A stretch of 64,000 nucleotides of DNA. It comes from Naumannella halotolerans. Its GTDB lineage: Bacteria; Actinomycetota; Actinomycetes; Propionibacteriales; Propionibacteriaceae. The translations under genes and the position numbers were made by a program. Positions 51,427 to 59,636 of this stretch are shown here, piece after piece (the stretch's first letter is position 1; each line of letters starts with the position of its first letter). The notes below the pieces were generated by a model. The model saw only the letters and a list, made by a program, of their open reading frames with translations, was not told where the DNA came from and did no database searches. The DNA is taken from assembly GCF_004364645.1 (NCBI RefSeq), contig NZ_SOAW01000002.1, forward strand, positions 551,823 through 615,822, given 5' to 3'.

Positions 51427-51749
51427 GCGGTGTCGCCGTCTTCGCCGCTTTGGCCGACGAGACCCGCTGGAGCATCCTCACCCGGATCGGGGCGTCACCG
51501 GCCTCGGCTTCAGCGCTGGCCAAGGAACTGCCCGTCTCACGCCAGGCGATCACCAAACATCTCGAACTGCTCAGTGCCGTGGGGCTGGTCACCAGCGAAC
51601 GGCGAGGACGGGAAGTCATCCACCGCGCACTGGGGGAGCCGCTGAACGAGACCGCACGACAACTCCAGCAGGTTGTCGAGCAGTGGGATACTCGGTTGGA
51701 ACTGATCAAGGTTCTGGCAGAACGGAACGCACGGACCGACGGTGTCTGA
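51423..51749 (+). CDS. ArsR-family helix-turn-helix regulator
   Basis: A 108-residue winged-helix protein: VFAALADETRWSILTRIGAS, then PASASALAKELPVSRQAITK, HLELLSAVGLVTSERRGREV and IHRAL. No metal-binding Cys pair is visible in the recognition helix region, so it is of the non-metal type that usually goes with SRPBCC partners. Probably represses its own operon via the 50884-50903 site. Confidence 0.9.
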   Translation: MSGVAVFAALADETRWSILTRIGASPASASALAKELPVSRQAITKHLELLSAVGLVTSERRGREVIHRALGEPLNETARQLQQVVEQWDTRLELIKVLAERNARTDGV

Positions 51750-51859
51750 CCGGCCCGCTTGCCGGGGATCGGGCAGGAGGTGATGCATGGTGGGTACGGA
51801 CAGATCGGCATTGCCGGTGTGCTCGCTCGCCGTGAGGTTGCGCAGCTCGGCGGAACGAC

Positions 51860-52678
51860 GTGCCTGAAGGCGACACGACCTATCGGGCGGCCAAGCAGCT
51901 GCGTGAGGCATTGCAGGGCGCCACCCTGACCCGCGCCGAGCTTCGCGTACCGCGGTACGCAAGCACGGATCTGCGCGGATTCACCGTCACCGCATCCCGG
52001 GTGATCGGCAAGAACCTACTGCTCGATCTGCGGCGCGGGGATCGGGAACTGACCCTGCACAGCCACTTGAAGATGGAAGGCGCCTGGCACGTCTACTCCC
52101 CGGGGCAGCGTTGGCGACGGCCCGGGTTCACCGCCCGGGTGGTGCTGGGCACCAGCGAGCACCAGGCGGTCGGGTTCGATCTCGGGCTGGTACGACTCGG
52201 CACCCCCGAGCAGACCGCCGCCAGCCTGGCCGATCTCGGACCGGACCCGCTGGCCGCCGATTTCGACGCCGACGAAGCAGTCCGCCGACTGGCCGCCGAT
52301 CCGGAACGCAGTATCGGCGAAGCCTTGTTGGACCAGACCGTGATCGCCGGGCTGGGCAACGTCTACCGGTGCGAGCTCTGCTTCCTGACAGGCGTCCACC
52401 CGGCCGCCCCGGTTGGCGAGGTCGACCTGCCGCCACTGGTCGAACTGGCCCACACGATGATCAACCGCAACGCCGACCAGTGGGGCCGCAACTTCAGTCC
52501 CAGCGGCGGTCCGCGGGAGTTCCTCTGGGTGCACATGCGCGAACGCCGTCCCTGTCGGCGATGTGGCACTGCGATCCGGCAGGCCCGCTTCGGCGTTGAG
52601 ACCGGGATGGAACGGTTCATCTGGTGGTGCCCACGCTGCCAACCCCTGGCTGATTGGGCTCACAGCGGGACGAGGTGA
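51860..52678 (+). CDS. nei: DNA glycosylase/AP lyase of the Fpg/Nei family (endonuclease VIII-like)
   Basis: A 272-residue base-excision repair enzyme. It begins PEGDTTYRAAKQL, with catalytic Pro2 and Glu3 after Met removal and the Nei-type PEGDT. It carries Lys in LTLHSHLKMEGAWHV, the helix-two-turn-helix with LLDQTVIAGLGNVYRCELCF, and a C-terminal zinc finger (CRRCGTAIRQ...CPRCQ). This resembles mycobacterial Nei2. GTG 51860 is fixed by the need for Pro at position 2. It removes oxidised bases and nicks the strand. Confidence 0.92.
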   Translation: MPEGDTTYRAAKQLREALQGATLTRAELRVPRYASTDLRGFTVTASRVIGKNLLLDLRRGDRELTLHSHLKMEGAWHVYSPGQRWRRPGFTARVVLGTSEHQAVGFDLGLVRLGTPEQTAASLADLGPDPLAADFDADEAVRRLAADPERSIGEALLDQTVIAGLGNVYRCELCFLTGVHPAAPVGEVDLPPLVELAHTMINRNADQWGRNFSPSGGPREFLWVHMRERRPCRRCGTAIRQARFGVETGMERFIWWCPRCQPLADWAHSGTR

Positions 52679-52905
52679 GGAGAGTGCTGAGGCGGCGCCG
52701 GGATGCGGTTCAGCCACCTCGAGCGTGACCGCGCGATCACGATGCTGACAGCGTACGCCGCAGCCCGTCGGCTCAAGGACGAACCGTCGAGGGCGCCGGT
52801 CGAGCAGCGGGTCATCGTGGCAATGGTGGGCAACGCCCCTTGTCGTTCAGGATCCCGATGGCGTTGATCACGGGCTCGAGCGTCGGCGTCGCCATGCGGC
52901 GCTGA

Positions 52906-54204
52906 TCAGGCCAGGTCACCCAACCGGTCCCGCAGCGCCACCACATCACCGATGACGATCACCGCCGGGGCACCTACATCTTCCTGTTCGGCGATCAACG
53001 GTGCCTTCTCCAAGGTCGAGACCGTCGTCCGTTGCTGCGGGGTCCAACCGCGCTCGATCATCGCCACCGGGGTGTCAGGACGGCGACCGGAATCGATCAA
53101 CGCCTGCGCCGTCTGCGGCAGCATCGTCACCCCCATCAACAACACCAGGGTCGCATCGTCGGGAGCATCGCGCAGCGCTTGGATCGCGTCGTCGGCGCCA
53201 CGGTGGGCCGAGGCCACGACGAAGGAGGCGGTCACCCCGCGATGGGTGACCGGGATACCCGCAGCGGCCGGTACGGCGATCGCCGAACTGATACCCGGCA
53301 CCACCTCGACCACCACCCCGTGTTCGGCGCAGTGCAGCGCCTCCTCACCACCGCGGCCGAGGACGAAGGGGTCGCCGCCCTTCAGGCGGACGACATTGTG
53401 TCCGGCCCGGGCCTGATCGACCAGGATCTGGTTGATCTGCGACTGCGGTACGGGATGGTTGCCCGGTGTCTTGCCGACATCGATCACCTCGACCTCAGCG
53501 GGCAGTTCGGCCAGCAACTCGCGCGGGCCGAGCCGGTCGGCGACCACCACATCGGCAGCGGCCAGCAACTGCCGGCCGCGGACGGTGATCAGATCGGCCT
53601 GACCCGGGCCGCCACCGACCAGGGCCACCCATCCGGGTGCGCGGTCACCGGCCGACTCCTCACCCGCACCGCGCGATGTCGAGGAATCCGTACCAGCATC
53701 TCGGACCGGGCGCACCCGGCGTACCGGGAGGGTGCCGGCAGTCAGGCCGGCATCGATCGCATCCCGGACCGCGACCGCCCGGCGCGGGTCGGCGCCACCA
53801 CTGACCGCGATCGTCAAACCCTCGGCCGGGCCGTTGCCGACCGCCACCGCCGGCACCCGGGCAGAACCACCGGAGTGGTCATCGGCACGGATGCAGAAGA
53901 CACCGGTCTGCTCAGCCTCCTCCGCGATCTGCGCGTTCACCGCCGGATCGTCGGTCGCGGCATGGACCAACCAGACCCGGTCCGCGGCGGAGGCCTGCAG
54001 CAGGCCCGAGCGATAGGGCTCCGGGCGCCAGAAGACCCGACCGGCAGCGACCTGTTCGGACAGTTCGGGACTGATCCGCGGCGAAACCACCTCGACCCGT
54101 GAACCCGCATCGACCAATGCCAGCGCCCGTCGGGTGGCCACCGACCCACCGCCGACCACCAGGGTCCGGCGGTCGCGCAGATGCAGCATCAGCGGGTACG
54201 ACAT
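52906..54204 (-). CDS. cysG: Siroheme synthase: fused dehydrogenase/ferrochelatase-like and uroporphyrinogen-III methyltransferase
   Basis: A 432-residue protein. N-terminal NAD-binding precorrin-2 dehydrogenase part (TLVVGGGSVATRRALALVDA). From about residue 195 it is the SUMT methylase (VALVGGGPGQADLITVRGRQ; VVVADRLGP; DVGKTPGNHPVPQSQINQIL; VRLKGGDPFVLGRGGEEALH; GIPVTHRGV). It makes the siroheme cofactor of the reductase encoded at the head of the operon. It overlaps cysN by one base. Last gene of the operon. Confidence 0.93.
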   Translation of the reverse strand: MSYPLMLHLRDRRTLVVGGGSVATRRALALVDAGSRVEVVSPRISPELSEQVAAGRVFWRPEPYRSGLLQASAADRVWLVHAATDDPAVNAQIAEEAEQTGVFCIRADDHSGGSARVPAVAVGNGPAEGLTIAVSGGADPRRAVAVRDAIDAGLTAGTLPVRRVRPVRDAGTDSSTSRGAGEESAGDRAPGWVALVGGGPGQADLITVRGRQLLAAADVVVADRLGPRELLAELPAEVEVIDVGKTPGNHPVPQSQINQILVDQARAGHNVVRLKGGDPFVLGRGGEEALHCAEHGVVVEVVPGISSAIAVPAAAGIPVTHRGVTASFVVASAHRGADDAIQALRDAPDDATLVLLMGVTMLPQTAQALIDSGRRPDTPVAMIERGWTPQQRTTVSTLEKAPLIAEQEDVGAPAVIVIGDVVALRDRLGDLA

Positions 54205-55544
54205 CAGATCGACCAGGACTCCGGCTCATCGGCCACCGAGTGCAGCGGGGACTCGATCATGCCCGCGGCCAAGGTGGTGCCGTCGCTCTCGCTGATCAGC
54301 AGGAAGCTGCCGGTGGTACGGAACCGGGAGTACTCATCGACCGAGACCGGCTCGGCCAGCCGGACGCCGATCCGGCCCAGCGCGTTCAGCTCCAGCGACT
54401 GTGGAGCCGGACCGCGCTGCAAGGTGGTGATGTCGACCTGGTCGAGGATCTCCGAGACCATCCCGCGCACCTGGCGTGCACCGACGCGCAGCAGCACCCG
54501 ATCCCGCGGGCGGACCGGACGCTCGGCCACCACCACAGCGGTTCCGGTCAATTCCTTCACCGTCACCGGCCGATCGTCGACATCGGTGATCACCGCACCG
54601 CGGGAGATGTCCAGATCGTCGGCCAGGCGCAGGGTCACCGACTGCTGGGCATGGGCGACGGTCAGTTCCTCGAGTGCACCGTCACGGCCACCGCGGTCGA
54701 TGCCGACCACCGTGCTCTGCCGTCCACCGGGTGTCACCACGACCCGATCGCCGACCTTCACCGACCCGGCGGAGATCCGGCCGGCGTACCCGCGATAGTC
54801 GGGGAACTCCGCGCTCCGCGGGCGGATCACGTACTGCACGGCGAACCGGAACGGCTGCTGCTCGACCGGCGGCGCCACGTCGACGGTCTCCAGATGCTCC
54901 AGCAGGGTCGGCCCGTCGAACCACGGGGTCCGGTCGCTGCGGTCCACCACATTGTCCCCGGCCAGCGCCGAGAGCGGGATCGCGGTCACCTCGTCGATGC
55001 CGAACTCCTTGGCCAGCAGCGAGAAGTCGTCGCGGATCGAGACGAACACCGCCTCGTCGAAGTCGACCAGGTCCATCTTGTTCACCGCCAGGGCGACGTG
55101 GCGCACACCGAGCAACCCGGTCACCGCCAGGTGCCGACGGGTCTGCTCGACGATCCCGTGCCGGGCATCGACCAAAATCAGCGCCAGCTCGGCGGTGGAG
55201 GCACCGGTCACCATGTTCCGGGTGTACTGCACATGGCCGGGGGTGTCGGCCAGCACGTAGGAACGGTTGGCGGTGGAGAAGTAGCGGTAGGCGACATCGA
55301 TCGTGATGCCCTGCTCCCGCTCGGCCCGCAGCCCGTCGGTGAGCAGTGCCAGATCGGTGGCGGTCAGCCCGCGATCGACACTGGCCTGCTCCACCGCGGC
55401 CAGCTGATCGGCCAGGATCGACTTCGTGTCGTAGAGCAGTCGCCCGACCAAGGTCGACTTGCCGTCGTCGACGCTGCCGGCGGTGGCGAAACGCAGCAGC
55501 GTGTGCGGCTGGTCATCGGTACGTACCTGATCAACCACGCTCAT
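54204..55544 (-). CDS. cysN: Sulfate adenylyltransferase subunit 1 (GTPase)
   Basis: A 446-residue EF-Tu-like GTPase: G1 GSVDDGKSTLVGRLLYDTKS, a switch region with EREQGITIDVAYRYFST, G3 VLADTPGHVQYTRNM and G4 NKMDLVDFDE. Domains II/III follow. With CysD it forms ATP sulfurylase, which makes APS from sulfate and ATP. No APS-kinase domain is fused to it. It abuts cysD by one shared base. Confidence 0.95.
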   Translation of the reverse strand: MSVVDQVRTDDQPHTLLRFATAGSVDDGKSTLVGRLLYDTKSILADQLAAVEQASVDRGLTATDLALLTDGLRAEREQGITIDVAYRYFSTANRSYVLADTPGHVQYTRNMVTGASTAELALILVDARHGIVEQTRRHLAVTGLLGVRHVALAVNKMDLVDFDEAVFVSIRDDFSLLAKEFGIDEVTAIPLSALAGDNVVDRSDRTPWFDGPTLLEHLETVDVAPPVEQQPFRFAVQYVIRPRSAEFPDYRGYAGRISAGSVKVGDRVVVTPGGRQSTVVGIDRGGRDGALEELTVAHAQQSVTLRLADDLDISRGAVITDVDDRPVTVKELTGTAVVVAERPVRPRDRVLLRVGARQVRGMVSEILDQVDITTLQRGPAPQSLELNALGRIGVRLAEPVSVDEYSRFRTTGSFLLISESDGTTLAAGMIESPLHSVADEPESWSI

Positions 55545-56482
55545 CAGAAGTACCCCTCCTTCTTGCGGTCTTCCATGGCTGCTTCGCTGAGTCGGTCGTC
55601 GGCGCGGGTGGCGCCGCGTTCGGTCACTCGGGTGGCGGCGAGCTCGGTGATCACGTCCTCGGGGGTGGCGGCGACCGACTCCACCGCGCCGGTGCAGGAC
55701 ATGTCGCCGACGGTGCGGTAACGAACCGTCCGGGTCTCGGTCGGCTCACCCTCCTTCGGCCCACCCCACTCACCGGGGGCCAGCCACATCCCGTCGCGGG
55801 CGAACAGCTCACGTTCGTGGGCGTAGTACAGACTCGGCAGTTCGACCTGCTCGCGGGCGATCCAGCGCCACACGTCGAGCTCGGTCCAGTTGCTCAGCGG
55901 GAACACCCGGACATGCTCGCCGGGGGCATGGCGACCGTTGTAGAGATCCCACAGCTCGGGGCGCTGGCGCCGGGGATCCCAACCGCCGAAGGAATCCCGG
56001 AGACTGAACACACGCTCCTTGGCGCGCGCCTTCTCCTCGTCGCGGCGGCCGCCGCCGAAGACCGCATCGAACTTGTGATCGGCGATCGCGTCCAGCAGCG
56101 GAACGGTCTGCAGCGGGTTCCGGGTGCCGTCGGGACGCTCGGACAGTCGCCCGTCGTCGATGTAGTCCTGCACCGAGGCGACCTCCAGCCGCAGCCCGTA
56201 CCGTTCGGCGACCTCGTCGCGGAAGGTCAGCACCTCGGGGAAGTTGTGCCCGGTGTCGACATGCAACAGGGTCAGCGGCGGCCTGCCCGGGGCGAAGGCG
56301 CGCAACGCCAGGTGCAACATCAGCACCGAATCCTTGCCGCCGGAGAACAACAGGGCCGGGCGCTCGAACTGCCCGGCGACCTCGCGGAAGATGTAGATCG
56401 CCTCGGACTCCAACTGGTCCAGTTGATCAAGCACCACCGAATTCTCGGTGCGGTCGGCGTTCACGGTGGCCGTGTTCGTCAT
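55544..56482 (-). CDS. cysD: Sulfate adenylyltransferase subunit 2
   Basis: A 312-residue PP-loop ATPase: LDQLESEAIYIFREVAGQFE, PP-motif LLFSGGKDSVLMLHLALRAF, LLHVDTGHNFPEV and EEKARAKERVFSLRDSFGGW. ATG 56482 overlaps the cysH stop (ATGA); another ATG at 56497 is less likely. Catalytic half of ATP sulfurylase. Confidence 0.95.
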   Translation of the reverse strand: MTNTATVNADRTENSVVLDQLDQLESEAIYIFREVAGQFERPALLFSGGKDSVLMLHLALRAFAPGRPPLTLLHVDTGHNFPEVLTFRDEVAERYGLRLEVASVQDYIDDGRLSERPDGTRNPLQTVPLLDAIADHKFDAVFGGGRRDEEKARAKERVFSLRDSFGGWDPRRQRPELWDLYNGRHAPGEHVRVFPLSNWTELDVWRWIAREQVELPSLYYAHERELFARDGMWLAPGEWGGPKEGEPTETRTVRYRTVGDMSCTGAVESVAATPEDVITELAATRVTERGATRADDRLSEAAMEDRKKEGYF

Positions 56483-57240
56483 GTGTGAAGTCCGCATTCT
56501 GTCTTGGCCTTGCCGGCCCAGCGGCCGGCTCGGGGGTCTTCTCCGGGTTTCGTCGCCCGGGTGCAGGGGGCGCAGCCGATGGAGGTGTATCCCTGCTCCC
56601 GCAGGGGATTCTCGTAGACGTAGTTGTCCTTCACGAACTGCGTCACGTCCTCATCGGTCCAGGCGGCGATCGGGTTGATCTTGATCATCCCGCGCTTGTG
56701 GTCGATGCCGATGATCTCGATGTCGGTACGGGTCGGCGCATCCACCCGACGCATCCCGGTCACCCAGGCCGACTTGGCGGCCAGGGTGCGCTCCATCGGC
56801 TCGACCTTCCGCATCGCGCAGCAGGCATTCGGATCGCGATCATGAAGCTTCGGGCCGTACTTCTCGTCCTGCTCGGCGACGGTCAGCTGCGGGGTGACGG
56901 TGACCAGCTTGATCGGCGCCAGCACCTCGAAGGCGTCGCGGGTCTCCAGGGTCTCGGCGAAGTGATATCCGGTGTCGAGGAAGAACACCTCGATCCCCGG
57001 GGCAGTGGTGCCGGCCAGATGCACCAACACCTCGTCGCCCATCGAACTCGCCACGGTCACCTGCTCACCGAACGTGTCCTGGGCCCACTTCAGGGCCGCC
57101 TCGGCGGTACGTACCCGATCGGCATGGGTGGCCGACTCCTCGGGTACGGCAGCCCGCCCGGCCTGCAGCAGACGCTCCAGTTCGGCCTCCGGCAGGTGCG
57201 GGGTCTCGGTGCCCGAGGCACCGTGCACTTCGAGGTTCAT
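56479..57240 (-). CDS. cysH: Adenylyl-sulfate (APS) reductase
   Basis: A 253-residue protein. PP-loop-like VTVASSMGDEVLVHLAGTT, then VFFLDTGYHFAETLETRDAF. The two Cys pairs of the [4Fe-4S] type are present (ACCAMRKVEPM and GCAPCTRATKPGEDPRAGRW), with the C-terminal catalytic ECGLH motif. The CC...CxxC pattern marks an APS rather than PAPS reductase. ATG 57240 overlaps the small upstream gene. It makes sulfite for the downstream reductase using thioredoxin. Confidence 0.94.
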   Translation of the reverse strand: MNLEVHGASGTETPHLPEAELERLLQAGRAAVPEESATHADRVRTAEAALKWAQDTFGEQVTVASSMGDEVLVHLAGTTAPGIEVFFLDTGYHFAETLETRDAFEVLAPIKLVTVTPQLTVAEQDEKYGPKLHDRDPNACCAMRKVEPMERTLAAKSAWVTGMRRVDAPTRTDIEIIGIDHKRGMIKINPIAAWTDEDVTQFVKDNYVYENPLREQGYTSIGCAPCTRATKPGEDPRAGRWAGKAKTECGLHT

Positions 57241-57428
57241 TCCGGATCCTCCTGACTTGCCGCGAGATGTCCCGGGACCAGGGACTTCTCGATCCGGTGC
57301 AGGGTGACCGAGTAGACCCGGGCGCACGGGCGGCAGAGCCAGCCGTTGCTGGGCTCCTCGACCGGTCGCAGGTCCTCCTCACCGCAGAACGGGCAGAAGT
57401 AGGGCACGGCGCGTACCTGCTCGCTCAT
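57237..57428 (-). CDS. Small zinc-ribbon protein in the sulfate operon
   Basis: A 63-residue protein with two CxxC knuckles: YFCPFCGEEDLRPVEEPSNG and WLCRPCARVYSVTLHRIEK. It sits between the reductase and cysH with four-base overlaps on both sides, so it is certainly translated with them. Small Cys-rich proteins are found at this spot in many actinobacteria; a role in metal handling or as electron-transfer or assembly helper for the reductase is conceivable but unproven. ATG 57428 gives the family-like N-terminus. Confidence 0.82.
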   Translation of the reverse strand: MSEQVRAVPYFCPFCGEEDLRPVEEPSNGWLCRPCARVYSVTLHRIEKSLVPGHLAASQEDPE

Positions 57429-59104
57429 CGCAGCAGCTCCTCGTCGGCGCGTTGAGCCCAGACCGCGAAGCTCTCCTGGGCGTTCTCCCGATCGCTGAGG
57501 TAGTTCCGGGAGACCCGCTCGATGTAATCGGGCAGATCGGTCGCGGTCACCCGCAGCGCACGGGTCTTGCGGGCGAGACTCGGCTCGGCGCCGAGAGCGC
57601 CGCCGAGGTGGATCTGGAAACCGTCGATCGGGTTGCCGTCCTCGTCGTCCATCACCAGCCCCTTCAGGCCGATGTCGGCGACCTGGAACCGGGCGCAGGA
57701 GTTCGGGCAGCCGTTGATGTGGATGCTCAACGGGGTGTCGAAGTCGGGCAGCCGCTTCTCGAGGTCGTCGACCACCGACCTGGCCAGCGCCTTGGTCTCC
57801 ACCACCGCCAGTTTGCAGAACTCGATGCCGGTGCAGGCCATCACACCGCGGCGGAACTCGCTCGGGGTGGCCTTCAGGCCCAGTCGGGTCAGCCCGCCCT
57901 TCACGTAGCGCGCCCGTTCGGCGGGGACGTCGAGCACCAGCAGCTTCTGGTGGGTGGTCAGCCGGACCCGACCCGAGCCGTTGCGCTCGGCGACATCGGC
58001 GACCTTGGACAACAATGTGCCGGAGACACGGCCACCGACCGGGGTCACGCCGACCCAGAATCGGCCGTCGGCCTGTTCGTGCACCCCGACGTGGTCGCGA
58101 CGGTGCTCCGGTACGGGGCCGGGCGGTGGCCCGTCGACCAGCGGACGCTGCAGGTACTCCTTCTCCAGCACCTCCCGGAACTTCTCCGCGCCCCAGTCGG
58201 CGACCAGGAACTTCAACCGGGCCCGGTTGCGCAGGCGGCGGTAACCGTAGTCCCGGAAGATCCCGATCACCCCGGCCCACACCTCCGGCACCTCGTCCAG
58301 CGGGACCCAGGCGCCGAGGCGCTGGGCGAACATCGGGTTGGTCGACAGGCCGCCGCCGACCCACAGGTCGAAACCGGGGCCGTGTTCGGGGTGGTTCACC
58401 CCGACGAAGGACACATCATTGATCTCGTGACCCACGTCCAGGGCCGGGGAACCGGAGATGGCGGTCTTGAACTTCCGCGGCAGGTTGGAGAAGGCCGGGT
58501 CGCCGATGTAGCGCCGCGTGATCTCCTCGATCGCCGGAGTCCCGTCGATCACCTCGTCGGCGGCGATCCCGGCCACCGGGGAGCCGAGCACCACCCGCGG
58601 GGTGTCGCCACAGGCCTCGGTGGTGTTCAGCCCGACCTCTTCCAGGCGGCGCCAGATCTCGGGCATGTCCTCGATCCGGATCCAGTGCAGCTGGATGTTC
58701 TGCCGGTCGGTGATGTCGGCGGTGTCGCGGCCGAACTCGGTGGAGATACCGGCGATCGCGCGGAGCTGGGCCAGGCTCAGGGCGCCACCGTCGCTGCGTA
58801 CCCGAAGCATGAAGTACTCGTCGTCGAGGTCCTCGGCGGTGGCGGTACGGCGGCCGTCGATGCCGGGGCGCCGCTGGGTGTACAGACCCCACCAGCGCAT
58901 CCGTCCGCGCAGGTCGTCACCGGGAATCGAGGAGAACCCCTCCTTGGAGTAGATCTCCAGGATCCGGGTACGGACGTTCAGCCCGTCGTCGGCCTGCTTG
59001 AACTCCTCGTTGTGGTTCAGCGGGGTCCGGTCACCGTCGGCCCAGGCGCCGGTGGCCTTGGTCTTGCCCCGCTGCGGGCGCTCGGTCGGAGTGGTGGTGG
59101 TCAA
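57425..59104 (-). CDS. sir: Ferredoxin-dependent sulfite/nitrite reductase
   Basis: A 559-residue siroheme/[4Fe-4S] enzyme. Two ferredoxin-like halves (LRGRMRWWGLYTQRRPGIDG; YFMLRVRSDGGALSLAQLRA) with TDRQNIQLHWIRIEDM. The cluster/siroheme cysteines are ACTGIEFCKLAVVETK and HINGCPNSCARFQVADIGLK. Actinobacterial proteins of this group are sulfite reductases (mycobacterial SirA/NirA); the sulfate operon context supports sulfite as substrate. It lies downstream of the cysteine leader peptide and is the first main gene of the operon. Confidence 0.93.
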   Translation of the reverse strand: MTTTTPTERPQRGKTKATGAWADGDRTPLNHNEEFKQADDGLNVRTRILEIYSKEGFSSIPGDDLRGRMRWWGLYTQRRPGIDGRRTATAEDLDDEYFMLRVRSDGGALSLAQLRAIAGISTEFGRDTADITDRQNIQLHWIRIEDMPEIWRRLEEVGLNTTEACGDTPRVVLGSPVAGIAADEVIDGTPAIEEITRRYIGDPAFSNLPRKFKTAISGSPALDVGHEINDVSFVGVNHPEHGPGFDLWVGGGLSTNPMFAQRLGAWVPLDEVPEVWAGVIGIFRDYGYRRLRNRARLKFLVADWGAEKFREVLEKEYLQRPLVDGPPPGPVPEHRRDHVGVHEQADGRFWVGVTPVGGRVSGTLLSKVADVAERNGSGRVRLTTHQKLLVLDVPAERARYVKGGLTRLGLKATPSEFRRGVMACTGIEFCKLAVVETKALARSVVDDLEKRLPDFDTPLSIHINGCPNSCARFQVADIGLKGLVMDDEDGNPIDGFQIHLGGALGAEPSLARKTRALRVTATDLPDYIERVSRNYLSDRENAQESFAVWAQRADEELLR

Positions 59105-59203
59105 GGGATCCTCATCAGTTGCGCGGAGGTGGTGGTCGACACCGATGGATGTGGGGCAAGTCCGGGGTACGGACTCGCGACCCGGCTGCGGGCGCGGGAA
59201 TGC

Positions 59204-59278
59204 TCAGAGAGCGCGACAGACCGCACTGTCGACACGCATCATGTCGACGTGGATCCGGGTGACGAGGAGAATCGCCAT
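59204..59278 (-). CDS. Putative cysteine-operon leader peptide, 24 aa
   Basis: The frame MAILLVTRIHVDMMRVDSAV followed by CRAL and stop matches the short actinobacterial leader peptides with a T/SR.HVD..R..SA.C motif, found ahead of sulfur-assimilation genes. It starts 174 bases upstream of the reductase. Those leaders are thought to let ribosome pausing at the Cys codon control the downstream operon. The ribosome site is weak, so leaderless or low-level initiation is possible. Cysteine-responsive control of the whole operon is therefore likely. Confidence 0.78.
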   Translation of the reverse strand: MAILLVTRIHVDMMRVDSAVCRAL

Positions 59279-59636
59279 GTCTACGAGTTTGCGCCAGAGG
59301 TCGCCGAAGCCGAAATCTGTCCAGCATGTGGTTGCCGCGGGCAGCACGGCGTGGAGCTGCTGCAGGCAGAGACAGAAGTGTCCCGCAGGCGGCTCGATCA
59401 AAGTCTCCTGAACTTGTGTACTTTTGGCAAGTGGCTGCGGTGCGGGACCGCGTGCGCGAGGGGTTTGTCGAAACCGCAGGCTCGGGGGCGGGCAGGGGTT
59501 CGGTCCGCAGCCTGACCTCGACGGATTCGGCTGGACCTTGCGGATCGGCTTGTTAAAATCCTGAGTCCATGGACGCCTTGTGTGTGATCAACGAGCCCGA
59601 AGAACCCTGTAGTACCACGCCGGCGGGGTCGAAGAA
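59279..59636. promoter_or_regulatory. Divergent intergenic region (sulfate operon / CNNM genes)
   Basis: This region contains the start region of the leftward sulfate operon and the rightward CNNM unit. TTAAAAT (59553-59559) is the most promoter-like -10 element, pointing towards the CNNM genes about 80 bases away. No riboswitch pattern was recognised. Confidence 0.4.

Noticed and set aside
57452..59515. 687-codon plus-strand frame
   Set aside because: Antisense to the sulfite reductase; no domain and no ribosome site.
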